A DNA stretch of 64,000 nucleotides from Tanypteryx hageni (Eukaryota; Arthropoda; Insecta; Odonata; Petaluridae): positions 59,766,057-59,830,056 of the forward strand of contig CM054120.1 of the NCBI GenBank assembly GCA_028673005.1. Direction: 5' to 3'. Shown piece after piece: positions 11,521 to 25,083 of this stretch (within the stretch, counting starts at the first letter, position 1; each line of letters starts with the position of its first letter). Both the position numbers and the translations under genes were made by a program. The notes beneath the pieces were generated by a model. It ran no database searches, was not told the DNA's origin, and was given only the letters and a program-made list of their open reading frames with translations.

Positions 11521-14500
11521 CGACAAACATTTCTAGTTTTCGTCTCGAATTGCTATTTATCCTCGCTAATTGCGGAAAAATTTATCATCCCATCCGTATG
11601 CGAACTAAAGTTGTAATGAGGTTAGAAACGCGACCGTATTCTTTGTAAATATCGAGAATGACCAACTTACTCCATTTTTAAATTAAAAGGTGGAGTGATA
11701 ATTCTATTCCGATAAAAATATTTTCATACTGATTTTAACCTAAATCGGAAAAAAAATCTACGTAATACATAGTATGAGTCGAACGCGCAAAATTCCAGTG
11801 GTAGGAAATGAGTTAATTTTTTAATTTTTGTATTCATACATTCGGATGGAATTTTCTATCATGCTGATCATTTTATTAACGTTGATCTAAATTTTAAAAT
11901 TAAATGTTCAACTGCGTCAAAATTCTTGATGACTGCTATGTACTAAATCTGTTCTTGAACCATCACCATGAATTTAACAAATTTTCTGTAATTAATATGG
12001 ATAATTTGACTTAGGGCAAATGAAATTTTGTAATTTACTAATTAGTACTTCCTTGTATCATTAAAATGTAAGTAATAATGACTCTATAATATATAGAAGT
12101 CGTGGGGTTTTTAAAAACCTAAATTGAAATCCATTTTTGCAAAAATTATTATTTTCAAATAAAATATTTAAAAAACTTGCAATAACTGAAATCATACAGA
12201 GAGCTCATCATCCGTAAAATTATCTACTATACTAATAGCGTTCTTTAAGTGCTGCTAGATGACTATATCATATTATGTATTAAATTTTCAGCATGACTCT
12301 ACTTGTTTGAAGTGATATCATCACATCTAAATGCATTCTCCAAATCATACATCAACATCATTTATTTTTTTCATGATTTCTCTGATTTCACGTCAGAGAA
12401 ATTTAACTGCATTCCTGTGTTGCTTAAATTTATAAAGGAATTCTTTAGCAAATGTTTAAAAAATGCAGCTAAGAAGACTGAAATGATTTGCCGATATTAA
12501 TATAAATGCAGAATTGGGAGGGTAATTATTCGTTGCTCCATTTCAGCAACAACAAATAGCTAATAGATCACTGCCCGTGATTATTATTAATAAATTTGTT
12601 ACTCATTCTAAGGGACAAGTAAGAATAATGAATAATATAGTCTCTCAAACAGATTATAAAAATATCAATAAATTCAAGGCGAGAATTATTTTACTTGCAA
12701 GCAATTAATATTTTGCTTCTTATATACGAAAAATTAATTTTACTATCTTTCCATAGTTATATTTGTTTGATTTTGAGTTATCGAAGTAACATCAAGCGTA
12801 CAATAGAATATCTAAAGCCTCTCGCTGCTGTGCGACAATCTGCTGCCCGTACAGAGGCGACTCCAGTGGCGAGAAAATCAAATAATATTCTTAAATATTT
12901 ACAAGGTTGAAGATAAAATGTAAAGATAAATTAAGTATTTCAGGTACTACTTCAATATGTGGGCTCTGAATAATTAATTTGAGTGATTTATATCATATAA
13001 TATCATTTAAACCAATTGTTTCATGAATACAATAATATTTTTCAGAAGTTTCTCCTAATATTTTCTTTCCACTATAGCACATTCTATGAGAAACAACCCC
13101 GAAAGTATGTAACACTAAATTTTGCACTAACGGGCTTCTGGGTACCATAGCTTTAGGAAACCAGGTTTCTCTTCTCCCTTTCTATCCGGCTATTCATTGC
13201 ACTACCTCTTAGATACCCATTGCGCGTAGGAAGAGGTGAATCAGCTGGGAACATACTAATTCTTTAGGAAAGCACAAACTGGACCGAATTCAGTCCCCAA
13301 TTCTGACAGATTCCACGACGGTACTTCTTATATTGAGTTACCTCTGAAGAGAATTACCCCAAAGCCCCTGAAATTAAAAAATCGCCATGATTCTGAAATT
13401 AGTATCTACACAAGCAAATCCCTTTCAACGCCCGTCATACGTTCCTGAGGAACATTCGTTAAAGGAAAATTCGTTAAAGGATGGCGATTTTCCCACTTAA
13501 TCTCATATTAACAGCCAAGATGCGTTCCAGCCAAAAGATTCTTCATTTTTTTCATTTTCATTAATACTTTTTAGCTGTCAAAAATTGTTCGTCAAGGCAC
13601 CTAAAATATCGGATCAATGAGACAACTGAAATGTGAAATATCTTCAAGGATGAAATTAAATTCTTAAAAAAGTTTTCGATTTCCAATCCGTGCGGGCAAT
13701 CTGAAATCCAGGAGAACTAATGTGTTCTAAAAATATTTTAATATTTAATTAATTGAAAGCTTTTAAACTCTTACTCGCCGCAAGATTAAAAGAGAAAGCA
13801 TTCGTGAAAGTAGGTAATGATTTGCGTTTTTCTAAACCTGATTTATGCCACAATATACCTTGATTTAATTCATACAAAGGTAGAGTAATTATAACAAAAA
13901 TTCTCAAGAGATCGTTTTAATGAATATGTTAACTAAAGGTTACCCTTTCAAAATTTATTCTTCACAAAACTCATCGTTTAAATCAATTTAAATTTTATGT
14001 TAAACCAAAGGATTTTATTAATAAAGTCAGAGAAATGTCATTAATAAAAATTATAATATGGAGAAACACGGGACCAATTCAATTGAAAATGTATGCTTAG
14101 ATTTCATGGTAATCACTTTACTTTTTATAAATAGCTGTCGGTGAAAAAAATGTAGCTGAATAAATGAGCACGAACTCCATGGTCCTGCGAGCACAAAAGT
14201 GTTCGTATTCGTTAGGTGTCATTTTCGTTAACTACGTATTTTGCATAAGATAAAGCGATTTCCGCCACTCCAATAATCCACCACCGATAAATAAATTTCG
14301 ATAGAACAGAACGCTCTGGTTGATATTGCAAATAACATTTACATGAAGAGGCAAACGGCAGAACACAGGAGCCTATTTCCGGTTATGTGCATAATCATGA
14401 CCATTCAATATAAGGCGAGATGTTAAGATTTGTAGTTAGGCAAACCCCAGTCCAATTTTTCCTCTTTTTCCACACACAAATAATTTCTGACGAAATAGAC

Positions 14501-15169
14501 CACGTCTCTTCGAAAGAGAATGTAGAATGAATGGAGGAATTTATGATTTTCATTTAAAAAACTGTCTTTACTTCTAAAGAAGTGTTTCCGTTATTCACGC
14601 TAAATAAGGACAAAAATAAAATGTATCGTTTTCTCAGTACCAATGTATTAAAACTGTTTTGTGATAACATCGTAGTTTATTACGTGTCCCTTTTAAAATA
14701 AACATGCGCCTAACCTAAAAATTGAATTTATATTCTGAATATTTACACGCAACGTGTGTAAAAAAATCTTACTCAAATAGCAAATAAAATTGTTCCTCGA
14801 GTATCGTAAACAGCAAAAAAATGAGATGAAAAATTGAAATATAAGTATCCTGAATAGAATTTACATATAACTAAGAGTAAATTAATGCTTAAGTTTACTT
14901 TTCAACCACTATCGACTGTTTCTCGTTTCATCGTTCGATGAAAAACCTCCGGAAGATAACAAGTGCCGTTGGTTTATCTTTCCTGGCATAATCCGATCTG
15001 ATAATTCTAATATACGGTTTATCTTTCCCATTATTTACTCTTATTTCTATCTATGCTACTTATGTCTTGACGTTCGATCTATAGTTTTGTTTTTTTATTG
15101 ATGACCTAATTCTTCCCTTTTTATAAATTTAGGTTTACAACTCTTCTGTCGACAGAAAGTAATTATAAC
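11521..15169. other. AT-rich DNA, no gene recognised
   Basis: No open frame with a domain, no clear transposon end and no tandem array were seen. Ordinary intergenic or intronic sequence. Confidence 0.5.
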
Positions 15170-15277
15170 TACAGTGCACTCTCGATTATCCTGCAGGGGA
15201 GGGGGTTACACGGATAATCCGAATCATATACTTTATTGTCATAAGCATAAACATTTTCTAAAATTTATTGACTATAT

Positions 15278-16047
15278 TCATACATATTGTTTACGTATAT
15301 AATCTGTGATTTTTGTTTGTTTCCGAGAAACCCTAATATATTTCCTAATGTCATTTCGAATTTTCCTAACAGCTATAGTATTATTATATTCAAAATCCCA
15401 CTGACACATGTACTCTAACAAAGTGTCAGCACAGTTTAGTGCTGTGCTGTGAATGGTGCGCTTAATAATTTCTTCATCTTCTTTCTCTACATTTTCTTTC
15501 TCTTCCTCCTCTGGTAGTTTCGTAGTAGCAGTAACGATATCTTCATTACTCATAAATTTAAATCCTTGTTCACGCGAATCACTTTGCAGCCACTCGTCAA
15601 GGTTTTCTTTGCCGACATTTTCAAAACCTTTTTAATTTTTTTACTATATTGATTATCTCAGACATTTCGCTTGTCCTTCTTTCGTTAGAAGAGAACATTC
15701 CTTCTAATCCCAATGCTTCATGAAATTTTTTGATTTTATGTTACGCATTGGACCAGAGACGGGTATTCCTTCCGTTCGTTTTTGGTTGTACCACTGATGG
15801 AGGGCGAAATCTAATTCTTTATAAGATGACCTTTTCATGCTCTTTCGTTTGGAAGGACCAGCACCGCTATCATAGTCTCTTGCAAATTCCTCCAACTTGT
15901 TTTTGCTTTTGTTTATGTCGCGAACAGTTTGAACACCAATGTAATATTCTTCCGCAAGCTTTGCTGCTGATCCCCCCTTTCAAATTTTTCAATTAACTGA
16001 AGCTTTTGTTTTATAGTGAGCACAACTTTCTTTTGTTTTTCAGCCAT
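15278..16047 (-). pseudogene. Tigger-type transposase remnant, catalytic core deleted
   Basis: Reading on the minus strand from ATG at 16047, the N-terminus MAEKQKKVVLTIKQKLQLIE is a psq-type helix-turn-helix. A G6 run at about 15970-15975 seems to have lost one base, shifting the frame. The next frame continues with AAKLAEEY, then the CENP-B-type DNA-binding domain (LDFALHQWYNQ, IPVSGPM). The DDE catalytic region, normally about 200 residues, is absent: the sequence jumps near 15650 to a C-terminal part (DEWLQSD, GFKFMSNEDIV at about 15540-15612) and ends with KQTKITDY and a stop at 15278. Homology to Tigger/jerky-type proteins is inferred from these motifs and from the inverted ends. It cannot encode an active transposase. 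Confidence 0.75.
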
Positions 16048-16084
16048 TTTTCTGGGGGGCGCCTCAAAATTATAAATTTCGTCG

Positions 16085-16155
16085 CAATTAATAATAATTG
16101 ATAATTAATAATAATTAATAATTGTTATTAATTGATAATTTATTAATTATTATGT
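16085..16155. repeat. AT-only hairpin-prone tract inside the Tigger element
   Basis: TTAATAATTGATAATTAATA-type words repeat in both orientations over about 70 bases, between the transposase start and the right-end UTR-like stretch. It is simple sequence with strong self-complementarity. Confidence 0.5.
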
Positions 16156-16375
16156 CATTGATTTGTTATATATCTTATAGTATGTATAAGAAATTACGGC
16201 TGGACGCGCGAGCGAGAAACACACCGACCGCTGCCTTAGCTAGGCACAGACTGAGGATCGTGCGTTGTCTCCCAACTCCACCCCCTACTGTACACTGTAA
16301 AAAAGAATAAAAAATCATGCACGGCTAATCCACAAATCGGATAATCCGCACATGGGTAGTCGAGAATACACTGTA

Positions 16376-17540
16376 TTTATATCCTTGTGAAATAAATGAA
16401 TGTGTAGTCTATTGCAGCTTTAATTCTTAGGAAGAATAAGATGATTATTTCCGGTCTTTTCTTCATTTTTAGTATAATATAAATGCTAGAAATAACTTGC
16501 CCAGCCATAGAACCGTTCTTTAATCGAATATTGTCATTGCGGTCACTTGTCATTCATTTTCGATTGAGAAATTTTATCTACCCATAGTTTGGACGTCCAC
16601 TCCATTAACGAAATATAGTTTTTATAGATTTACCTTCAGTCTGTACTTCGATAGCGGAGGTTGAGACGTAAGTAATAAAAATGTTGCTTGCGATGAAATT
16701 TCATTTCAATAAGGTAAGCAAAAACACCTAAATCATTCAAAATAATTTGTTACCATCAAGTAGGTGCTATTATTTTCAATGATAGTTATGGTATCCTTTA
16801 CCGTCCTCAGAAATATATGGAAAGCAATTATATGAAGCTCGTGCATCAATAGTGCAATTTATTTCGGTATTTAATTTCGTAATTAAAAACGTGCAATTAT
16901 GAAAGCGATTAAATTTCCCGTAAAGTCAGCCGATCAGAAATCACCTCTGTTTAATTAATGTTGAATAAGCTACAGGAATATGTACCTACCGTAGGCGGCT
17001 CCAAACATATTAAATAACTGCTATAATTGGTGTGGTACCTACATAAAATCTCAATCGAACAATTATGGCCTTATTGGATTTCATAAAATATTTCAAACTT
17101 AAAGGTGTAAAAATAATTTTTGTTTAATTTTAAGCAATTTTCGGAGCGATTAATTCAAATTTAAACCACAGACCTTTTATTGATTTGTGAATTTATATTA
17201 CAATTTTTCTCGTCTACCGTTTAATCAATGGAACCATTGCTCTCTCTTATTACTCCATTTGATTCTTTCTGCCCACCTTCCCATTTGTTTAAATATTTTC
17301 TTAAAAATATTTATCAATAATGTCCTTGCCCTTCTACCTTAATATTTCCCCACCTTGTCAATAATCACCATACTCTCTTTAAGCAACAACTTCTCTCTAA
17401 TTCAATCTTTCATTTCTCTCTCCCCTTTTCTTAAATTTTAACGTTATAACGTTCAAAAACAACGTCTTAACTTTTCTACGTTAATATTTCCACGACTCGC
17501 CGATAGTTTTAAACACCAAAACAAACGTCTTTAACCAACT
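16376..17540. other. AT-rich DNA, no gene recognised
   Basis: I see nothing beyond ordinary AT-rich sequence that becomes pyrimidine-rich toward its right end. Confidence 0.5.
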
Positions 17541-18360
17541 ACTCCGTTCTAATTCACCTATTCCATCCTCTCTCACTCTCCTCTGCCCTCACCATTTACT
17601 CCTCCCAGTTCCTCCACATCCTCCCACGCCTTCTTCACGTTTATCCGTCTTGCCACACACGCTCCCTCCCCCCCAAACCCCTCCCTTACCCTCGCATCTC
17701 TCTCTTTCCCCTCCTATCCCCACATCCTGCATCTGCTCTTATTCCCTTCTCTCCCGCTGCATTTCCTTCCATCTCTTCACCTCCCTCCTCTCCTCCGGTT
17801 CGCCCTAACCGCCTCTCTCCTTTTTCCATTCTCTTCCACAGCTCCTCTTTCGGCCCACTCCTCCCCCCCCCCCCCGCCTCTTCTTTCCACCCTACTTCTG
17901 CCTTCCTTCCCTCGCCCTCTCTTTCAGTCTCGCCATCCTTACAGCCAGGCTCGTGGCCCGACCACCCACTAGGTCACGCAAGAGGGGAGTAGAGCCAACC
18001 AGGCGTGTTAGCTGAAGCAGTCGCGAGAGGAACAACGCTATACACATCATCACCGGCACGTTGCCTTAGTCTCTGGGGACTTTTCACTGGGTCGGAAAGA
18101 AATCCCACGAGCGCACTCCGTAATGGGTCGGGGGACGGAGGCGGATGGGGTGAGGCGGGGAGGAGGGGTTAACGCGAGCTCACTCTTAATTACGGCATTA
18201 AGAGTGAGATGAAGAGGGGAAGGAAAGAGGGGGTTGGAGTGGAGGGGAGGGTAGAATGAGGAGCCTCGCTTCCCCAATGGTGACCTCTCGGTCGAGAGGG
18301 GTGATGTACGACTCCTCACGCCCACAGAGAACTCGACGAGTCATGTGTCCGCTACAGGAT
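17541..18360. other. CT-rich tract followed by GC/CpG-rich island
   Basis: From about 17541 to 17935 the plus strand is almost all C and T, including a run of 13 C at 17863-17875. From about 17940 to 18360 it is GC- and CpG-rich with mixed sequence. Open frames such as 18050-18325 minus have no domain. The order, polypyrimidine tract then CpG island, resembles 9650-11520 and 58656-59930, so these may be one kind of regulatory or replication-related sequence. Confidence 0.35.
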
Positions 18361-20906
18361 CTTTAGCATGGCGACAGGAGCACCTTTTTGAAAATCCTCG
18401 GAATGGAAGATGAGAAAAAGAAGAGACTCGAGTGCCCCGTTAAGAATCGCACGCGTGTGTCATTTATTTCTTTTTCGTCATAAAAATGCGATTTCCTGTG
18501 TTTTATTCGAGAGATAAAAAGGGGTAGGTCCTTAAAAAGTCGCGAGTTTTTGAGCTGCAAGTAATTGTTCGTGTGCTTTAAATTTAACCCTACGCTAAAG
18601 TCCATTGTGTAGGGGTATTTTAACCATTTTCTCGCTTTCTTTCTTATTTCTAGGTTTTCCTTAATACGCTTTAAAACTTTGAAACTGTAATTAGATTCGC
18701 AGTTCTGGTTTTAAAATAACTAACTTACTGGAAATGAAGGTCGAAAAAACTTAAATTACGACTTTTTAGTTGCTATAACCGAGATTTTTTGCCATTGACT
18801 GTGTTTGTCATATATTTTATCGCACGTTTTCTTTCTAATTGGCGCACAGGTCGATTACTGACTAGATGTTTAGTAAGTATCCATATACGCTCCGAAGCAT
18901 ACTCTTTTCCTCTCGTTTCGGAGGAATATAATTACATCATTACCCAATCCTCGACTCTGGAATGGGCAATTAATGAGATGACACGTTATTAGCGTGAATA
19001 AAATGCCTTGCGGGCTTTAAAGTCGAACAGCTACGCTAGCATTGACGTTTTCTTAGTACGAAATCACTTTAACTGAAGTTTTTCTGTGACACTCAAAATT
19101 CGCTTGGCTATGCAACAATTACATAGAGCAGCAACAACTTGAACTTTAGTCTAAATACCCAATGTTTTTATTAGTTCTTTTGCATATAGCTAGATTCATT
19201 AGTAAAGGATAAAATTATGATGATATGAAAAATTCAGGCATATGGCAGTTTTACTGTTGCCCTTTGTCTTAGTAAATCATATTTCACATGCTCGAATACC
19301 TAAGACAATTGAGACGCGCACGCAAAGGCACACACATTTACATGTATATTCCATCGCCTCGCTTAGTTGCAACGCAATATTCTGTAATCGATAAAATATT
19401 TCAGAGCAAAAAGATCATATTATAAAAAAAAATATTATACACTTGCTATTCTAAGGTAAATATAAGTACTGAGGAATATCGGTCAGTAACTTGTAAGGAT
19501 AAATCTCAAGAGTTATTCATTCAGAAGTTAAGCGGTGACATTCTATATGATGGAAATACATGAAAAACTCTCATTAATATCCAAGTATTAGGATAAAAAC
19601 TTGGCCATCAGCAAAAGAATTATATAACCGAAAAGGAATTGCCTCTCCAGAATCATTATTTTTACTGACATGGAAAACAATTTTCACCCGTCGTCATTAT
19701 TTCCTCCGCACATTACCGGTTAAATTTTAGTTAACCAAAATTCCGTAACCAGAGACAAAAGAAAAAAGATATAATCGAAATGAGTCTAGCTCTACAATAT
19801 TTTCCAATGAAATTATTTATTCGTAGGTGCGAAACAAACTAGAGATCAAGTTTAGTATTAGCGAAAGTAAGCAAAGCATGAATAGTCTATCATCTGGCAG
19901 AGATGTTGGGCAACTCGAAGAGTAATAGGCATGAGTTTTCCCATGGGAGTCTGAAAAGTGCTTCAGTCTGCTTCTAGAGATTGGAAGCTGTCCTTGCTCG
20001 GTCATAGTTACTGAGAGCAGAATTAAATTCTCATTTATACAAGCCTTGGTTTGAACGAGTTGCGTGACTGCCACAAGAGGGTGGATGTTTGAAGCGTACA
20101 TTCATCCACGATTTCTACATTGCTCGGCACACTTTCTAATTTTCTCTAAGCTACCGAAGGAACTTAAATAAGAATAAAAAAGTACTACGAAAAAAAGCTA
20201 TAATGAATACCAATTTCGTAACTTTATTTCTGTCACAAAAAACATTGATAGTGCGCGGAAATAACCAGCCAAAGCAATAACTGCCTAGCATTATTCCCAG
20301 AAATGCAAGATTGTGTGAATACAAATAAAGAAAGATTTCTTAAATGAAATATTATGCATTATTAAATGCTTCTCTGGTTAAGAAAGACAATTTTTGAAAC
20401 TTTATAAATACTATGAATGTTGACCAAACTTGTAAAATAAAATAACAAGCTACTGAAATAGACCGAAAGTTTAAAAATTCGATATAGAATTGCGTGTATT
20501 AATGAGAAAATCACTTAACTCTGCGATATAAAATTCCTTGATATTTACCTGAAAGTGTAATACTATTATGAACCTCGTCTTTGCTAATGCAAAGGGTGAA
20601 TTTTTATTTTTTAAATAAACATCCAATCTCTATTTTGCAATTAGGGGATGTAAAGATCAGCCGATATAAGAGGGGAACATTCTTATACGCTATTAAGCAC
20701 TTCAATCAATACATGAAACAACTAATCCTCCCTATATTTTTCTTGGCTCGGTGAGTATCCACCCCTTATAACCAAGAAGTAATTAGGTCATGGCACAATA
20801 AATTCAAATACTTATTTTTGGTTTATCGTTTTGTGAGTCCGGAATCGATTCCCGTTTCCTCATATACCTTCTGTTTTGGGATCTGGGATGTTTCCTTGAA
20901 CATAAT
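18361..20906. other. AT-rich DNA, no gene recognised
   Basis: Several short open frames on both strands carry no recognisable motif (for example 19817-20101 minus). No transposon ends or arrays were noticed. Confidence 0.5.
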
Positions 20907-20914
20907 CCCAGAGG

Positions 20915-21080
20915 CAGTGGCGGAACTACAAACTTTCGGATTAGCCGCGAAAATAGTTTTTGGGTCTCTTCATAATTCGTTATTTAATGTAATATATAGA
21001 CATAGGTGGATCTGCAGAACCCCCTTAATCTATCGTCACCCTACGGTTGTGTACTCTGCGGTATTATAGTTCCTCTACTG
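20915..21080 (+). mobile_element. hAT-type miniature element (MITE)
   Basis: The left end CAGTGGCGGAACTACA and the inverted right end CAGTAGAGGAACTATA agree at 13 of 16 positions. The 8 bases before (CCCAGAGG, 20907-20914) and after (CCCCGAGC, 21081-21088) match at 6 of 8, as expected for an old 8-bp hAT target duplication. The 166-bp body has no coding capacity. Confidence 0.6.
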
Positions 21081-21088
21081 CCCCGAGC

Positions 21089-24000
21089 ATAGCGAGAACT
21101 TTGCGTCTTTTAACTCAAAATTATTTCAACTCTTCACGTTCTCATTTTATGAAAACTCGTCAGCTGGGAGTGTTTCCCTAAAAATCAAACCACATTTTTC
21201 GTATTGAAAGGAAATTAAATCGCTGTTTATTTTCGCGATTTTCATCCATCTCCGGTTTCCTCTTCCTCCTCATCCATCGCCCGCGAAATTTTCATTTCAG
21301 ACGCAATTAATTCGTGGAAGGGACCAGCCATGTCGTTAGGTTTCCAAACACAGTCTTTACCTCCTCGTGTGTCTACCACGCCATTTCACCCTCCTAACGG
21401 AGGATCGGATTCCGCATCCGAGGGGGATAACGACTGCCGTTTTCCCTTGCGGACGCGATGGAAGGGGTGTCGGGATTGGAAAGTGCGGGGCGGCGATGCC
21501 CGGTGCCGGATTGGAGAGCAATTAAACGAGAGACAATGTTAATTAAATTATTTAACGTTCTACCATCTTGAGGCGAAGTGACAGATACCCACGTCGACAA
21601 TGATGAATCGACATCAGCTCTTAAGCGCGGAACGACTTATTTAAAAAGGTCAATGCATCGAGAAATTTGCGTGAGCGGATTGTTTGTTTTAAGGTCTCAG
21701 GGCTATATTACTTTAACCTTTCAATAGTATTGACGACGTGGTCCTTAACCGAAATGTAAAAGCTTTCCTTAGGCTTTTGGAGATTTGATTACCAAAATGT
21801 TTTATACTTATTGTCATTTCTGCCTCTCGATGGTCCCAAATTGTAAAATAATGACTCTTATCATATTTACTCTTGATTTGATTTATTTCAAAAACCTAAA
21901 AACTTTTTCTCTTTGAAAGAAATAAAATATATTTTTCTAAAAACTGCTTTAATGGCCCGCTTTGGCTTGGGAGCCGGGAACCAATTCTTTGAAACCAATT
22001 ATTCGAAAATTAATTTCTCGAAAGTTAATTTTTTTAATGACAATCTTTTCAAAAAACGACAATTGTAAAACAAACATGAATGGAAACCTTTTTACTTTAA
22101 CGGCAATATATTTTTCGGCAAAATTCTAATTTCACAAGTATTCGACTTGTTTAATAAATTTCATAAACGTTAGAAACCTTTAAAAAAATTAGTTTGTGAG
22201 AGTAATTTTGATTTTTTTCACTCCGGGGAACATGTAGTGAGGATTTTTTAAAACAAGGGGATTGATCGAGAAAGGGAATGGGTTAGGGAGTTTCTGTAAC
22301 CACTTGCAGAAAACAAATTTATTCTTTCAGCGTAACATTCATTTCAACGATTTTGTACAGGTTTTTCTAAAGTTTTGACTTATTTCAACTTTTACTGTCT
22401 TCCTCAACACTTAATTGAAGTCGTGATTCTTATTTTGATTAGTTATTTTCCTATTTTGAAGCGGAGGACTATCTATGGCAAACACTATATCAGCGCTATG
22501 GCTAAATAACATTCTGAATTTTGTACAACATATCAGCGGTGACAGACTAGTTTCTCGAATATCAACGCCACACTCACTCTAATCTGCGAAAGTGATGGCA
22601 AAAATTCGTACTTCCGTAAAGATTATTAAAAAGAGCTTTCGAAAAACTTATCGTTCCTATGTTTTCGAAAAACTGACTTCTAGGAATTGATCGCCGAAGT
22701 ATATTCCAAGAGGCCCCTTGTGATCTGTGTAAAATCAACCGAATCGCGCATAATTACGCTCGCAACTTTTTATGCCCAAAAACCCCGAGCGAAAAAAATT
22801 ACCTTTATGTTATTTGTGCTAAAAACTGCAGGTTTCTTACCCTATGTGAGATAATTACTTTTCACTGCATAATTTAATGGGAGTTTTTTAAACGCATTTT
22901 GACCGGCAGCTAGCAATACGCTGGTCGAGAAAAAGCGAATTACGCCACCGAGATTATATGATTTACGATCGAAATTTAGAGCTACATTTCACGATCGACG
23001 TTTTCCGAGAGAGGGAGATATAGGCGAGGTTGAGCTATAAAAATATTACGTGGACGTTTATGCTCTCAGATAGAACCAAAAGCGCGAACTCTGGCCATAA
23101 AAACCTGAAGACCTGGGAATGGAGAATTCGTCTCTGCCAGTGGGCGAGAAATGCAATGATATAGCGAAGGGAAAAAATAAATGTTTCATCAGTCAAATGG
23201 ACGCATAAAATTTTAATTGATATTTTGGTACGCTTCGCAGTTTTTTATCGAGCAAAAGCTCGGACGAAGCGATTAAACATTTATAGTCACGTTATAGTGT
23301 ATGGAAATCTTCGTGACCTGATTTTCGTTAACGTTTTGCGAATCTTTTGCTTATAACTATATTTCTTCGAAACTTTGGTAAAACGCGGTAGATATAAGAT
23401 AAAGCGGAATGTAAAACAACATGTCATTATCCGCGTCTCAGTAAAATTCACCACAGAAATACATACTTTACTCCCGTTAGACTCAATAATAATGACTCGA
23501 ATTCAGCTTATCACAAGGAATGCATTCACGCGTACGTAATATTATCTGTGTACACAAACAAAGATATATTTCTAGATACTAGAGGAAAAGTCGCAAATGG
23601 AGTGAAAATGTAATATGTAAATTTAAATAAGGTAATATAAATCTAATATGCACGAAATGTACGGTGTAGAGAAACTCGTAGGGCACGTTAAGTTGAATCG
23701 GGTCAGTTTTTAAAATAGCTTTCCCTACGGCGTTCTAGACGATGGGAAGCAGGGTTTACCACTCAATGTCAATCATGGGAGCTTACAGAATTATTTACAG
23801 TAGAGATCACGTTAATGTTTTGGAACTGCGTAAAACAAAGAAAATATGCTGTCCTTACGGTGAGTTGACAAAAAATACTGTCTTTAAAATAATGATAATT
23901 TTCTCCTGTATTTTTAATACACATTAGGCGTTAATTTTTGGACGGTTCTTCCTTCATGATTATCACAAATAATTTCCCAAACCTGACACAAGTTTCTGCA

Positions 24001-25083
24001 TTCTTCATTGGCGTCACAAGGTAGCCAATACCAAATACGTACATTTTGGGCGACTAGAGTTGCAACAGTGCGGGCAAAAATGTTCAACAAATATCATTAG
24101 TATAGCTCATTATTTATATAATCGCTTCAGGTTTCATACATCTCCAATTTTCTTACCCTTAACTTTCGTACGTCTGCCAATCATCCATCTGTATCAAAAA
24201 GCCAACACCGAGAATGCTTTCCGATCAGTCACCTAACGACGCCGGAAAAAAACAATGCCATCGACATTAAGGTCCTTATATTTTAAAGAGTTGCTACTAT
24301 CTCCGTAAAAGGAAAAACAAGCAGCCAGCTCAGGATAAAAGAAGGAAATATCTAGTGATAATGACTTTGCAGAAATGCTACACTTGATTGGAGGCGCACA
24401 AAATCGAAGGGATAATAAACTAAGTGCAAAAAGTTGATGAGAGTGTGGTCACAGATATTGATGAAATTCTTTTTAAGAATATGAAAGAAGAGAGCAGGAC
24501 CTCAATTCTGTTTTTAATTATTACTATGGGCCCGTTGCAGTACTTCCTGCCAACATATAGAGACCCTTGCATGAAGTGACCCAATGCGATAGTTCCTTTA
24601 ACAAAAAATTGTTACAAAGAGTGTTATTAGTTGAACCACTTTTGTTGCCCCTCTTAAAATAATTATATAGCTCATACCATTTTCATAACCAAAAGCACAT
24701 ACCTACATGATTTATACTACCGGTACACATATTTTTTGTTTTGTTCAATATTTCTGGTGGTACAGCATATCGTATTTTCTGTGGTTTGTTTAATATGAAG
24801 TAATAAATGCACCGGCCACGCGTCAATGTCGAAAGAAATTAATCACAAACATTATCAATATAGTAATTTGCTTAAACTGCACCATAAAATTTGCAAACGA
24901 AACGATATTTTCAATGCATGCATGAAATATCATTCAATTTGAAATGTTAAGAAGTCCATTATTACAATGCATTGGAATCGTTTGTTTCCTTCGCTTCGTA
25001 TTTCATTTGTTTTATATTTACACGACACTTTTCAAATAAATTTTCAATCTGTTATTGTCCTTGATGAGTATGTTTCATTGTAG
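21089..25083. other. No gene recognised; small GC-richer island at 21240-21600
   Basis: At 21240-21600 sequence is less AT-rich and has open frames on both strands (21330-21542 plus, 21394-21600 minus), neither with a known domain. It might be a conserved regulatory element or an unrecognised exon. The rest, 21600-25083, is plain AT-rich DNA in which I see nothing. Confidence 0.4.

Larger units (their letters stand above)
15172..16373 (-). mobile_element. Internally deleted pogo/Tigger DNA transposon
   Basis: The left end CAGTGCACTCTCGATTATCC (15172) and the inverted right end (reading CAGTGTATTCTCGACTACCC from 16373 on the minus strand) match at 16 of 20 positions, and every mismatch is C versus T. 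Each end is flanked by TA (15170-15171 and 16374-16375), the target duplication of the Tc1/mariner/pogo group. Inner CGGATAATCCG-type words recur near both ends. At about 1.2 kb it is roughly half the usual length, because the catalytic middle of the transposase is missing. It could be a non-autonomous derivative mobilised by a full-length relative. Confidence 0.85.
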
